From: Paragorgia papillata
Taxonomy: Eukaryota > Cnidaria > Anthozoa > Scleralcyonacea > Coralliidae
Length of the DNA stretch: 64,000 bases
Direction: 5' to 3'
Assembly: GCA_035771165.1 (NCBI GenBank)
Contig: JAWNZC010000291.1
Location: 1,199,001-1,263,000, forward strand
Below the pieces are notes generated by a model. It searched no databases. It saw only the letters and a list, made by a program, of their open reading frames with translations, and was not told where the DNA came from. Numbering within the stretch: the stretch's first letter is position 1; each line of letters starts with the position of its first letter. Position numbers and translations under genes: made by a program. This document shows positions 34,763-49,640 of this stretch, one piece after another.

Positions 34763-35519
34763 TTAAAGGGTATTGGCAATAAAAATTAAGTTTGTCTCAT
34801 TTGAAAGAACTCGTCAAATGGTATATGAAGATCTTTTACAATTTTTCCATATCTGTTACGTTTTGGTTTTGGAAATATTTCGACCAAAGACAGCGTGCTG
34901 TCCGCCATCTTGTTGTAATAATTAACTAGGAAATTGGTGACGTCACAAGCAGGGTAAACAACTAAAAATAACTGGAACGCTACGTTCAGTAAACTGCGCA
35001 TACAAATCTTGAAGCCAAAATTTGACTCCCATGAAGCCAGTTTTGACTCCCAGACACGCACTTCCACGCGTGTTTCTACTTTTTTGTTTTGGCCGTGTTT
35101 GTTTTTTTCGTGGAAAGGCTGGGTACGACTTGCATAATTTGGCTTCAAACTTCCGGTTGAACGTAGCGTTCCAGTTATTTTTAGTTCAATGGGTAAACCT
35201 GATGAAACTACTCCGTGGGTGACCAAATTTCCACGGAAGGCTTTTTAAATCTTGTGGGTCAATTTAAAATGGAAATAGCGCAACAAAATCGAGTTTCTAG
35301 CTCATAATGTCATAAGGTTGGCAAGATAAAAATTTCAATTTACCCTGCTTATGTCACATGCATATCGAAAATAATCAGATGGCGGACAGCAGGCTGTCTT
35401 TGGTCCAAATATTTCCAAAACCAAAACAGATACGGAAAAATTGTAAAAGGTCTTCTTATACCATTTGACGAGTTCTTTAAAATGAGACAAACTTAATTTT
35501 TATTGCCAATACCCTTTAA
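34763..35519. mobile_element. Foldback MITE, second copy of the AAAGGGTATTGG family, with nested insertion
   Basis: Same arms as 25000-25540. It contains a nested 231-bp element at 34960-35190 whose empty site is visible in the 25000 copy. Confidence 0.8.
34960..35190. mobile_element. Nested foldback MITE with 8-bp duplication GGGTAAAC
   Basis: Arms AACTAAAAATAACTGGAACG and the complement at the right, bounded by GGGTAAAC at 34952-34959 and 35191-35198. The related element at 25000 reads CAGGGTAAACCTGATG without the insertion. Confidence 0.75.
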
Positions 35520-35814
35520 AATGAAGAACTCGCACGAACTACTGGAGCAAAGATGATTTCTGTATTTATATATAAGCATGCAATTAGATACAGTAACTCC
35601 AATTGCTTTACAACCATTTCTAAGGGCATATATATGGTGGCCGGGGGGGCCAAGGGCTCTAGATTTCAAAATTTTCCACAATTCAACTGTTTTTAAAAAT
35701 ATTAACCCCAAAATCTAAAAAAATAAGTTTTCAACTTCATTCCTCAAAAACTGCGGTATTTCATTTATTTTCATTTTTTTATTTATTGAAATGCTAATAT
35801 TGCTAGTGTCCGGT

Positions 35815-37130
35815 TTAAGGTGGTACAGTACACTAACCAGTCAAAAATTTTAAATTAACTTAGAACAAAATATCTTTTTACTCTTATGAATATACCCATA
35901 AAGGCAAATTGTTTCACTGGGTTAGGTACACAATTGGTTGCTATGACAACCGGCCACACCCTTTTTGCCATTATAATTTAGTGTCTACGCCAGCAGCAAT
36001 AACTCTGTAATGGAAAGCCACATGGCTCTGATATTTTCAGAATATTTAGCCAATAGATAGGGCTGTGCAATGAACCTAAAACAGCCACCTAACAGTTATT
36101 TAAACTTTGCAAAATATTGAGTTCATTGGTCAGGTGTGAATAAAGTGCAACACCCAGTAACGGATTAGTCTGTTTAGACCCAACATTTTGCAAACTATTG
36201 TTTTATTTTAGGTTCAATGCATTGAGGAATCATTAAAGATGTTCTGTGCCAAATTTCATTGGGTTACCTCATTTAGTTCTTAAACTAGAAATGTTAAGCC
36301 GTAACAGATTGTGCCAAAACATGGTACTTGAGAAAAATACATTTGAAAGTTTCACTTTAGTTTTCACAATAATTAAGTTGAGTTATAGTCAGACAGAGTC
36401 TACTAAAACATCCCTGCAGCATATGTTACTCCCTCTTTTTGCTGTTTCTTGTCTTCTTTCCTCTTTTTCTGTCCTCTAAGTACTTTCCTCCTCTTTTTCT
36501 TTTCATCCCTTTGTATTCTGCACCATGAACACGCTGTAGATCCATGTGCCTACATCCTTCTTCAGTGTACTTGCCAGTGGGAATATTTAATTCTGCCAAT
36601 AATTGGACAACTGTTTTGGATCCAATGTTAAAATGACTAACAGCATCAAATCGTCGGCGTTAAATCGTCTCTTCCGACGTCTTGCTGTACGATACTTAGG
36701 CATAGTAGATGTTTGAAGCAATTCAAACCAAAAAAATCTCAAAACAAAACAACCTTTTAGACCAAACTCGAGCGATTTCGCAGTGAACTACACAGAATTA
36801 ATCGAGATTAACACAAAACGAAAATTTTGCGGGCTCAATTCACCTACAGTACTTTATGTAAGCTGTATAACAAGTCTCCTGTTATTTCAAGGATCCAGAG
36901 GCAACAATACGCTGTAAACTCAAAATAAATAGCGCGTAAACAAATTCGTTGCCCATAGCAACCACACACTAAGGTTAATTAATATGTAAAATACAAGCTC
37001 TAGATGAAATTTTTTCAAACAAATAGATTGCTGCATTAACAACCAATAAATTTTGGACATTTTAAGCAAAACAAAATTTTTTTGAAATTTTTCTATTTTT
37101 TCGTTAAATTTGGGTACTGTACCACCTTAA
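35815..37130. mobile_element. Large non-autonomous element, TTAAGGTGGTACAGTAC ends
   Basis: Left TTAAGGTGGTACAGTACA and right GTACTGTACCACCTTAA define about 1.3 kb of A/T-rich, non-coding sequence. No transposase frame of note. Confidence 0.65.
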
Positions 37131-37512
37131 GCGGTTAGGGAGCGAATTAAATAACAAAGCTCCACCATACGATATTTTTGTTTTACCAAGCTCACTAGAG
37201 ACTTTTGGAACTTTCAGATCTGTCAGTGACGCTCTTGTGCTAACACTATGTGCTTCACCGACAAACTGACCACATGTGATCACATGTAAACCATATGTGA
37301 TCACATGTAAACCACATGTGATCAGATGTGAACCACATGTGATCACATGCGATATGGTAACATGACACGCGGAATTTTTATAAGGGCTGAACACATCACA
37401 TTGGTGAAGTATAGTTCGGTTCCCCTAGTCGTTGCCATTCGAACGTGATTGTCCAGCCGTAAAGCAAAGGCGACGACTTCTTGGATTTCTTAGCAAAGTC
37501 TGTAGTTTGATT

Positions 37513-38275
37513 TCAAATCAATTCGATGGATACTAATATAAGTTTTCTTAGTTTAATTAGATTATGTAGTGGAATCCATGCAAGCTTTTTAAATAGTTCA
37601 ACTGATGATTCATCAGTAGATGCGTCCGGTATAGTACGTGCTGATCTTTTTTGGAGTTTCAGGTGCAACAATATAATAGGTGAGGATGGGAGCACGGGTG
37701 GCGTGTGCTGTTAGGGCGCTGCCTCTCACCGCTGTAGTTAAGCCCAGTTGGACGGGGTTAGTACTTGGATGGGTGACCGTCTGGGAATAACCTTGTTCTC
37801 GAACTTGAATTTCATGTGAGTAGAGTTTAGTTGGTCTCTCCTGTGCTTCGAGGGTTTTTCGCAGGCTTCTGCGGTTTTCCTCCCTCCGTAAAATCAACAC
37901 TTAGGTCTTAGCTTATGTCGTGCACTTTAACATGAGCCTCTGGCTCGGATGATTGGGCGACCACATCCTGTGCTTACGACGTTAAATAAATCATTACTCA
38001 CATTACTCATAGATTAACGACTGGTAAAACATGATACGGGAATGATAAGGTAAATTTTGCCGAATCCGTCTTAATAGAAAAAGCCGTTTATTAATAATTT
38101 GGTATATATTAGTTATATGTTCTTCCCACTGAAGTCCACTATCTAAGTGGACTCCAAGCAGTTTCTTTGTTGTTCCCTCATCTATTGACTTATTATTTAT
38201 TGTAACAATAATTTTGTCCGAGGCATTAGTTTTACGTTTAGAATATATTTTCATGCATGTAGCATTAATTGTGTT
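37513..38275 (-). mobile_element. Non-LTR retrotransposon (LINE) reverse transcriptase C-terminal fragment, split
   Basis: The minus strand encodes KLLGVHLDSGLQWEEHI...YQIINKRLFLLRRI...FYQSLIYE (38254-38003), typical of the end of a LINE reverse transcriptase. After a gap of about 300 bp it resumes with LHLKLQKRSARTIPDA and FKKLAWIPLHNLIKLRKL (37695-37513). The gap is a 5S-derived SINE in the opposite orientation. No endonuclease or catalytic YxDD part is present, so this is a 5'-truncated dead copy. Confidence 0.8.
37685..38005 (+). mobile_element. 5S-rRNA-derived SINE inserted in the LINE
   Basis: Contains the 5S internal promoter region (AGTTAAGCCCAGTTGG, then GTTAGTACTTGGATGGGTGA and CCGTCTGGGAATAAC) followed by a family-specific tail (TCTCCTGTGCTTCGAGGG, TTTTCCTCCCTCCGTAAAAT) and an end with ATTACTCACATTACTCAT. 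It lacks the outer stems of a true 5S RNA. Confidence 0.8.
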
Positions 38276-38650
38276 TGATGGCGTTTGAAAAGTATAAAGC
38301 TCAATGGAGAACTACAACCAGCACTTATCATACTTCCCTAACCCTAGCCAATATAAGTTTTTCAAAAACATCATTTAGTATTAAGAAGCCTCGGAAATAC
38401 ACATTGCTTAAGTTTGTTTTTTCTTGTAGTTTCTGCGAAGTTCCCTTTTTAAGTGTATCAAGTACCCTTTTGTCATTGTCAAATACAATTCTTTTTTTCT
38501 CTTTTTCTGATATTGTTCCTTAACTTGTAACATAATATAACATAACCATTAATAACATTTATATACCGTTAATAACATTTATATACCGAGGGAAAAACGC
38601 ATGACAATAAAATACTGATAAATTTGTGGCCCTCGTGTGGCACTTGTGTT
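38276..38650. other. Unassigned sequence next to the LINE
   Basis: Low-complexity A/T-rich DNA with a possible degenerate upstream part of the LINE. No gene seen. Confidence 0.4.
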
Positions 38651-38654
38651 GTTG

Positions 38655-38862
38655 TGACGTGTCTTTTTTTTATAAACTCAGGGGAAATGCACATCAGTGT
38701 TGATCAAGGAGTTTGTTGACTTGTCTTTTTTTTTATAAACTCAGGGGAAATGCACATCATCAGTGTTGATCAAGGAGTTTGTTGACTTGTCTTTTTTTTT
38801 ATAAACTCAGGGGAAATAAACATCATCAGTGTTGATCAAGGAGTTTGTTGACTTGTTGGAAC
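38655..38862 (+). repeat. Tandem repeat of about 65 bp, three copies
   Basis: Each has a T run, ATAAACTCAGGGGAAATGCA, and GTTGATCAAGGAGTTTGTTG. Confidence 0.9.
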
Positions 38863-38904
38863 AACTATTAATCCCATGTAGAGTAAAATACTGTAGACGA
38901 CGCG

Positions 38905-39645
38905 ACTAATTTATTAGGCCAAACGTCGCACAATAGACTAATTCAGACGAATTTAATTGTTTGAATTTTATTCGACGAAACTGCGACGTATATAACTCGA
39001 TTAATTCGACACGAATTAAATTCGTCTCGGCAATTAAATACGTCAGGCCCCCGTTTACACTATTACCGTACGGTTTAACGGTCAGTCCTCTCCTCCGATC
39101 CGCAGTAGCCTGCGTGCCGACACATCTCCAACGATCCCCGAAATCTCCGAAAGCGGTCAGTCTTCCGTTGAAAAATCACTACGTTTATTTGTTGTGTTTG
39201 CACTATTTTGGAGAGTGGTTTGCCGTAGCGTAGTCACTACGCTTAGCACTCCGGCTGCAAATCACTCGGTAAATTTATCGTAACGATTTTTTTGCTATGG
39301 ATAATGCGACGATAATGCGTGTTCGAGTTACACGACGAATTATCGTCGCGTCGAATTAAATGTTTCTCTTCTCTCTGTGCAACTATTCGGCGACACGTTT
39401 TCAAGAAATCGTTTTCAGGCTCTATGGCTCGCTATAAACACTCCCCAACTAACGGGGAATATTTATATGAGCCATAAGAAGGTCTGCGAAGGAGACTAAA
39501 CGCGTCCAAGTAAAAACAATTAAATTCGACTGAAATTCGACGTTTAATAATTAACTCGACGTCAAATTCACGTCGCATTACCGACGAATTCGAATTAAAT
39601 TCGTCTATTGTGCGACTGTTTAGCGTGGCAGTGAAAGTCGGGCTA
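38905..39645. mobile_element. Foldback element, AATTCGTCTATTGTGCGAC arms
   Basis: Inverted words CGTCGCACAATAGACTAATT (38927) and TAAATTCGTCTATTGTGCGA (39596), with further ACGAATTAAATTCGTC words inside. Confidence 0.6.
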
Positions 39646-39674
39646 ACAATGTGCGTTTTCTCGAGCAAGTCTAT

Positions 39675-40010
39675 TACAACTTAAAAATCAATTCAAATTT
39701 TAGCATTAAAAAGAAGTCACGGTTAACTGACTACTGTATTCAATACTTGAAGCTTGTTTTATAATTTTCAAAGTGTTAAAACGGTTGCAGTGTCTGTCTC
39801 AGACAACAGTTCTCATCACCCCAGGAGTCAACGTCGTCCTGAAGACGTGAAAATGCTCTGAGTGGCGTTGTATACAGAGTGAGGACGGTGTTCAGATTAC
39901 TCTTGGGACTAGAAATTATTCTTTATCTTTGTTTTGCAAGAAGAATGCTTTTGTTTGAAGGACGTCGTCCTCGAAGTTGCCGTCGTAGATCTTAAAGTCC
40001 CTATTTCCTC
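39675..40010 (+). repeat. Interspersed repeat, copy B
   Basis: Second copy of the 14255 sequence, with a few small deletions. Family unknown. Confidence 0.8.
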
Positions 40011-40244
40011 CGTGTGAAGAGAGGAAGTTGATTTGTTTCTACGTCTTACTATACAAAGATATAAACAAATGATATTTGTTCAATTGTTCGTACAAAGAAC
40101 AAGTTTTATATTTGGCAACGGAAAACGTTCATTAGAAAAGTTATTTCTTTTACATACGAGAGCAAAGATTTTTAATGGCTGCCAAGAGAAATTAAGTCTC
40201 GAGAAATATTAAAACAGTTAATTTGTTGACATTGTTAAGATATA

Positions 40245-40565
40245 CAGTGTGTATAAAAAAACCCGGAACCCTCAGAAAATGAATTAGTATTATTTTAAAA
40301 CAACCTATTGTAGTAGTTTGAAAGCCCTGAAAGCGCTGCGTTATAAATTAATCAGCACATAAGTTAAACAGGAAGAGAAAAAGCTTTTAAATACTTTCAC
40401 CATGCATACACTTCAAGTTATCTTAATTTCCCAGGTGTATAAGACCGTGTTTTTTACGCATCCGTGGCTCAGAGGTGTTTAGGGCTTTCAAACTACTACA
40501 ATAGGTTGTTTGAACAGAATACTAATTCATTTTCTAAGGGTTCCGGGGGTTTTTTATACACACTG
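40245..40565. mobile_element. Tc1/mariner-like MITE with TA target
   Basis: Ends CAGTGTGTATAAAAAA and TTTTTTATACACACTG, flanked by TA on each side (40243-40244, 40566-40567). Inner inverted repeats include GTAGTTTGAAAGCCCT. A diverged half copy lies at about 44535-44705. Confidence 0.8.
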
Positions 40566-40798
40566 TAGTTAGAACGTTGTTTAATAGTTTATCAAGTTTT
40601 TAATGTCTTTACTGGACCTCTAATCCAGTATAAATAAAGTTAGTTTAATAGTATACATGCATGCGGAATTAATATATTGATTATGCACGGCTATATGGTT
40701 GAGACTCTTTAATTAAATTAAGCATGTTGAAGTGGCTATATTTGCCTATTTGTTTGTTAACATCACTCTAATTTGAGCTGGGTTTTGGCAGATAGAGT

Positions 40799-41770
40799 TT
40801 AGGGCCTGTTTATACGGAGGCGAGTTACACGGCCAGCCGAGTTACTCGGCACATGGCGAGTTCCCGGTCGGTAGAACAAACACTAGGGACCTTTAGCAAA
40901 CACAACGGGAACGTCGTGATAACGTCCTTCGTACAAAAGAAATTTACATCTAAAACAAAGACAATGAACAATTTGAAGTCCCAATAGTAATCCCTGCACC
41001 GTCCTCGTTGTGCATACAACGTCAACTGATGCATCTTCACGTATTGAGGACGACCTTGACACATTGAATAGTGAAAGCTGTTGGGTGAATCTGACGTTAA
41101 CGTATATAGCGGACTGCGGACAGTATATCTTTTAGGCCCTAAATCTTTTTGAAGGTCGAAACATATACATCAAGCCCAAGAAATTCCGTGTCAGTGATGC
41201 ATGATTTCTTTTAAATGTCGTAATTCAGATTGCTCGCTTCATTCTAGCTTTGTCTAAAATCTTTGAAAGGTGGTGTTTGAAAAAATAGTTAACGTCAAAC
41301 TCGCCCGACCACAACTTTCACTGCATGTGTATAATACGTCGTTCTGCGTACGCTAAGATTCTTTCGTTGAGGTAACATGTACAACGATGACGATGCATGA
41401 ATTCATGATATTTTGGATTTTACATTGTATGAATTGAAGGACGTCACTGACGTTCCCGTTGTCTTTGCTAAAGGTCCCTACTGTTTTTCCCACCGCAGTG
41501 TTTATATAAGACAGACGGGTAACTCGCCCTGGGGAGAACTCGGCACTGGCAGCCGGGATCTCGGCAAAGCGGGATAAACATTTCCCCATATAAACCCTTT
41601 CCCCGCGGGTAACTCGGCATAGCGGGATGAATTTTCTATATTCGTTGCTTATGTCACTTTTGTTGATGCTAATCATCTCAAATATTACAACTTGCCAGGT
41701 AACTCGCTTCCATATATAAAACAGAACGTAAAGTTTATCCCGGCTTGGCTCCATATAAACAGGCCCTAAT
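40799..41770. mobile_element. Non-autonomous element, TTAGGGCCTGTTTATA ends
   Basis: Left TTAGGGCCTGTTTATACGGA and right CCATATAAACAGGCCCTAA, with subterminal pair GGGACCTTTAGCAAA / TTTGCTAAAGGTCCC. Repeated GAGTTACTCGGC words. About 970 bp, no coding capacity. Confidence 0.75.
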
Positions 41771-42034
41771 TAGTGTGTCCTCGAATTATTTCCGGATACG
41801 GAGTAGAGGAAATAGGTATACCTGTATGAAGTGACGTAAAAATAGTAAGTAAAGAAAATATACATCTATCTACGTGCAGTTTGACTTGATTGACATCAGC
41901 GGAACTATAACGCGATTAATAAGTTTGAATTAAGAACAGAAGTGTTTTATTTTGTCTTTCCTTCTTGCACGTATATACCCAGCAATTCTATAACTATACC
42001 AAACATACAACAAAACAACTATACAGCTAAATGA

Positions 42035-42245
42035 ATTAAGGTTGTCCTCGCCAAAGCCGAAAGGTCAAAGCCAAGCGCGAAAATGCTCGTTAATAATCCC
42101 CAGAGAGGCAAGTTTGGTTTATTTGTATGATTTTGGCCTATAAATATAGTAAATGTGTGCTTCGCTATTTAAATAGTAATTCACATCGTACTTTTCGCGC
42201 TTCGCTTTGACCTTTTGGCTTTGGCCAGGATAACGTTAATTGATT
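42035..42245. mobile_element. Foldback MITE, GCCAAAGCCGAAAGGTCAAAG arms
   Basis: Left CCAAAGCCGAAAGGTCAAAG and right CTTTGACCTTTTGGCTTTGG. About 210 bp. Confidence 0.65.
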
Positions 42246-42334
42246 TAGCTGTATACACAACTACATTACACAACTATATAATACAACTCTGCAACTAAAT
42301 AAACAACTACAAAACTACAACTATATAATAAGTA

Positions 42335-42505
42335 TAGGTAATAGCATGGTTTCGAGTGCAATTTGGAAAAAAACATGCACGAGTGAGTTTTTCAAATACT
42401 GTCAAAATAGCACGAGTCCAAAGGACGAGTGCTATTTGAAGTATTTGAAAAACTCACGAGTGCAGGTTTTTCCAAATTGCACGAGAAACCATGCTATTAC
42501 TTATT
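42335..42505. mobile_element. Foldback MITE, AATAGCATGGTTTCGAGTGC arms
   Basis: Left GTAATAGCATGGTTTCGAGT and right GCACGAGAAACCATGCTATT, with CTCACGAGTGCA inside. Confidence 0.7.
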
Positions 42506-42824
42506 AATAATATACATGAAAAAATGTTCAAAACAACTGTATACTAACATTTTAACGTACGTGTTTAGCCGTCCACTCCTCGCATATTTATTTGTTAAAA
42601 AACGCTTCGCTTCCTTTACTACTTGAAAAAGTTTACTCGAGGCATAAACAAGCTTCTGGTCTTCTTGTACGTACTTCACTTGGCAATATTAAAGCAGAAC
42701 TAGCTTGAAATTTGAACAAATTATCCCCAAATCGGCCGAATCTTGGCCGCCATCTTTGTTTGTTTTGTGTCGGGAAAAATCCGCTGTACAATCAATTTGA
42801 TTGGTTCTTAGTGATAACAGATTT

Positions 42825-42895
42825 TTGCACTGTGATTACAGATTTTTGCACTGTGATTACAGATTTTTGCACTGTGATAACACAATTCTGCACTG
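42825..42895 (+). repeat. 21-bp tandem repeat, about 3.5 copies
   Basis: TTTTTGCACTGTGATTACAGA repeated (unit given without the last base where it exceeds the limit); the last unit is diverged. Confidence 0.75.
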
Positions 42896-43059
42896 TTGTT
42901 TGGGATTAACTGCACTGGAATCAGCCAATCACAGTCGAGATATTTTTTTATGTATATTATTAACAACGATACAACTATTCACAACTATACACAACACTAA
43001 ATAAACAACTATACACTATATACACCTATACACAATTATATACACAACTATATTTACGA

Positions 43060-43520
43060 AATGGTTCATGGCTTGGCGTGCTCCATCGAGTTATGGACGC
43101 ACGTGGGAAGTTGGGAGAGCAGGAAAAGAGCGTAAGAGTTGGTCGAGGCGATTTTTGAGTGCTCTCCAACTTCCCAAGTACCCTGCGAGCAGAGCCTTCT
43201 TTTCCTTATTTCTTCGCTGAGAGAGAGGAAGAAAAGTAGGCTCTGCTGTATTCATGTTTGGCTTCGTCCAAGATTTAGGCTTAAGATTTTTGGCTTCGTC
43301 CGTTTAACCGGTTCTCGTTTTGTTTTCTGCTCTGATTGGGACTGGGTTCGATATTGTAACCAAGCAACTGACATGCATGCGCAATGGCAACCAGTCACGA
43401 ATACAGCAGAGCCTACTTTTCTTCCTCTCTCTCAGCGAAGAAATAAGGAAAAGAAGGCTCTGCTCGCAGGATACTTCCCAAATGCATCCATAACTCAATG
43501 GAGCACGCCAAACCATGAAC
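43060..43520. mobile_element. Foldback element, CCTGCGAGCAGAGCCTTCTT arms
   Basis: Left arm at 43180-43245 (GAGCAGAGCCTTCTTTTCCT, TCTTCGCTGAGAGAGAGG) and inverted copy at 43405-43470; outer arms GGTTCATGGCTTGGCGTGCT and AGCACGCCAAACCATGAACC. A third arm copy lies at 33965-34012 inside the last BNIP3 intron. Confidence 0.75.
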
Positions 43521-43756
43521 CATTTCTTCCATAACAGAGAATCAAACACAATACAACGGAAAACAATATTTACTTCGCTGATTAAAAATGAGTTTCTCAT
43601 TACGTTTGAGATTACCGTGCTCCCACGCATCAGAAATGTTATAAACAACTATATACACAATTATACACAACTATACACTGTATACAACTATACACAACTA
43701 TATACACAATTATACGCTATATACAACTGTACACACTATAGTATACAACTATATAT

Positions 43757-44240
43757 AAAGGGGATATTACACGGTGGCGAGAAAATATGGGTTTTACGAC
43801 TTACGTTCGAGTGGCAAGGACAATATATATAGAGATATTGCTCTTGCCACGAGAACACAAAATCCATATCTTTGAGCAACCGTGTAATGTTCTATTTATT
43901 ATATGGACAATGAAATTATGCGTGGAAGTGATGTTGATAAACTGGGTTGAATGCAAAAACTACAACCGCTTGACCAAAAACTTTTTGAAAATACAAATGA
44001 AAAATACAACAGCTTCTTCGAATACGTCATTTTACGTGAAAAACTGAATTAAGAGAAGCTACTGGCTCGAATTTACTTGATTCGAAACTTAGGCAAAAGG
44101 CGTAAATTTTGACTTGTCGATATGTCACTCGCGAGCGTTACATACGAGAAATACGCCACTCGGTTCCCGGATGTAGTGAAATATGGATTCTACGAGTGTT
44201 TTAGTTGCTAGTAAAATACTCTTCTCCATATAATAAGCAC
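43757..44240. mobile_element. Foldback element, ATATTACACGGTGGC type
   Basis: Inverted GGATATTACACGGTGGCGAG / GCAACCGTGTAATGTTCTAT words and a second half with CTCCATATAATAAGC. Diverged. Confidence 0.45.
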
Positions 44241-44423
44241 AATTATACGCTGTATATAACTATACACAACAAACAAGTGGCACAAACATCACATTTTAAT
44301 AGTAGATTGAATGTGCGATGTGTATAGAGCAGGCCGAAGTACAATCGTGGAGGGGAAGTATAAGTGAACTGTCAGAAAGGATTAAGGACTTCTATGAACC
44401 ACTTGGCTATCTACCAGACTAAA

Positions 44424-44533
44424 GACCCCGTTTACACTAGAGCAAAATATCCGGATTCACATTGTTTTTTATTCCCATGAGGATGAAAAACAATGTGAAT
44501 CCAGATACGTTTGCTCTAGTGTAAATGGGTCTT
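44424..44533. mobile_element. Hairpin MITE 500 bp upstream of vWA copy 1
   Basis: AGACCCCGTTTACACTAGAG, then ATCCGGATTCACATTGTTTT, short loop CCCATGAGGATG and the complementary arm. About 110 bp, near-perfect. Absent from the copy 2 unit. Confidence 0.8.
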
Positions 44534-44705
44534 ATACACCTGGGAAATTAAGATAACTTGAAGTGTATGCATTGGTGAAAGTATTTAAAAGCTTTTTCTC
44601 TTCCTGTTTAACTTATTTGCTGATTAATTTATAACGCAGCGCTTTTAGGGCTTTCAAACTACTACATTAGGTTGTTTTAAAAGAATATACTAAATCATAC
44701 ACACT

Positions 44706-44820
44706 GCACCGTTTATACACTAGACGGCAAAAGTATCCGGATTCACATTGTTTTTTATTCCCAAGAGGATGAAAAACAATGTGAATCCGGATACTTTTGC
44801 TCTAGTGTAAACGGGGCCTA
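44706..44820. mobile_element. Second hairpin MITE of the same family upstream of vWA copy 1
   Basis: CACCGTTTATACACTAGACG, then GTATCCGGATTCACATTGTT, loop and complementary arm ending AGTGTAAACGGGGCC. It ends about 125 bases before the CCAAT box. Confidence 0.8.
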
Positions 44821-44940
44821 AGACAATATTAAGCAGGATATTGAAGAGACATAGGGGAACTGACTGCACACTCAACAAAAGATCCTTAATAGAACTAGAT
44901 GACGCAAGTTGATCAGATGGATACATAATTATTAGTCGAC

Positions 44941-44954
44941 CCAATCATATATAA
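44941..44954 (+). promoter_or_regulatory. CCAAT/TATA core promoter of vWA copy 1
   Basis: CCAATCATATATAAG, with TATATAA at 44948-44954, lies 92 bases before the ATG. The motif and its flanks recur before copy 2, so the promoter was duplicated with the gene. Transcription would start near 44978. Confidence 0.6.
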
Positions 44955-45045
44955 GCACCCTTGCTCTAACTTCCCTAGTCAGTCACTGTCACACTCTGTT
45001 AGCAAAAGGCCTGACAAGGGTTTACGAAGTATACTGAGAGAAAAG

Positions 45046-48725
<3,680 letters not shown>

Positions 48726-48956
48726 ACGCATTGCATACGAGTACATGTTGTTACTTTTTTGTCTCTTTAGTATTTTAAAACTACTTAATGTTAAACGACT
48801 AACACGAACAAACAATAAGTGAATAATCTTAAGTAAGCACCCGATAATGACTTAATGTCCCTCGCAAAATAACTAGTAGCTTTTTTGTTATCGATTATCG
48901 AATTACGAATCTGTAATGAGAAAATATAGCCATTTGTGTAACTGTAATCTTCCAAC

Positions 48957-48962
48957 AATAAA
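48957..48962 (+). terminator. Candidate poly(A) signal of vWA copy 1
   Basis: AATAAA lies about 230 bases after the stop, in sequence conserved with copy 2. Confidence 0.45.
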
Positions 48963-49039
48963 TACGTCAGTTTATTAAAATCTTCCAAAGGGAAAGCTTG
49001 GGTATAGTGTTTGCTGTTACTGCATGCGCTTGTCTGTCA

Positions 49040-49640
49040 CAGTCCAAAATTAAGCCCGGTTAGATGGGGTTAGTGCTTGGATGGGTGACCACTTGAGCTC
49101 TCGAGCTTGAGACTCAGTGATGGATCCTGGTTGATCTGGTAGGGGGGGTGCTGTAGGGGTGGATCTAGAATTTTTTTAAGCTTAGTCAAACCATTCCTAG
49201 GGGGGTCCGGGGGCATGTTCGCCACGGAAATTTTTTGAAATTTGGACCTCTGAAATGGCATTTCCTGCATTCTGACGGTACTTTGAAGAAAGATTTAAAA
49301 GTTTTAAATCGTGTTTTCAATAGCGCATTTTATCAAACCTGGAAGGTGTCAGATAAATTTAGGGATAAAGTGGACGTTTTATTATGGATTTTACTGGGGA
49401 TATCACAAGGAAGCTAGACATTAGAAATGTGATTGACATTTTCAATGAAAAGCCACGTCGCATCCCACTGCAGCAAGGCACTAATTGAGTAATTGGCACC
49501 CCCCCTGCACCCCCTTGGCCAAGGGCCGGGGGGTGCGCACCCCCTGTAAATTCATCACTGTTGAGACTTATGTGAGTTGTGCCCAGTCCTCCGATTTTCT
49601 TCACCTCCGTAAAGTCAACGCCTAGCTTAGCCGCGCTCCG
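49040..49640 (+). mobile_element. 5S-rRNA-derived SINE (vWA copy 1 side), interrupted
   Basis: AATTAAGCCCGGTTAGATGG and TGGATGGGTGACC, then an inserted hAT-like MITE at 49115-49560, then the SINE tail. The orthologous SINE after vWA copy 2 lacks the MITE. Confidence 0.75.
49115..49560. mobile_element. hAT-like MITE with 8-bp target duplication
   Basis: Element ends CAGTGATG and CATCACTG, flanked by the 8-bp duplication TTGAGACT at 49107-49114 and 49561-49568. The empty site TTGAGACT occurs once in the duplicated SINE near 59715. Eight-bp duplications are typical of hAT elements. Confidence 0.85.

Noticed and set aside
34786..35226. Minus-strand 146-codon frame after BNIP3
   Set aside because: It runs across two nested MITEs whose borders are visible; no codon or domain signal.
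37735..37800. Possible 5S rRNA gene (and six similar places)
   Set aside because: Only the internal promoter part is conserved, outer stems are lost and a SINE tail follows.
41353..41754. Minus-strand 133-codon frame
   Set aside because: It lies wholly in the right half of the TTAGGGCCTG-ended element, with no recognisable domain and no start context.
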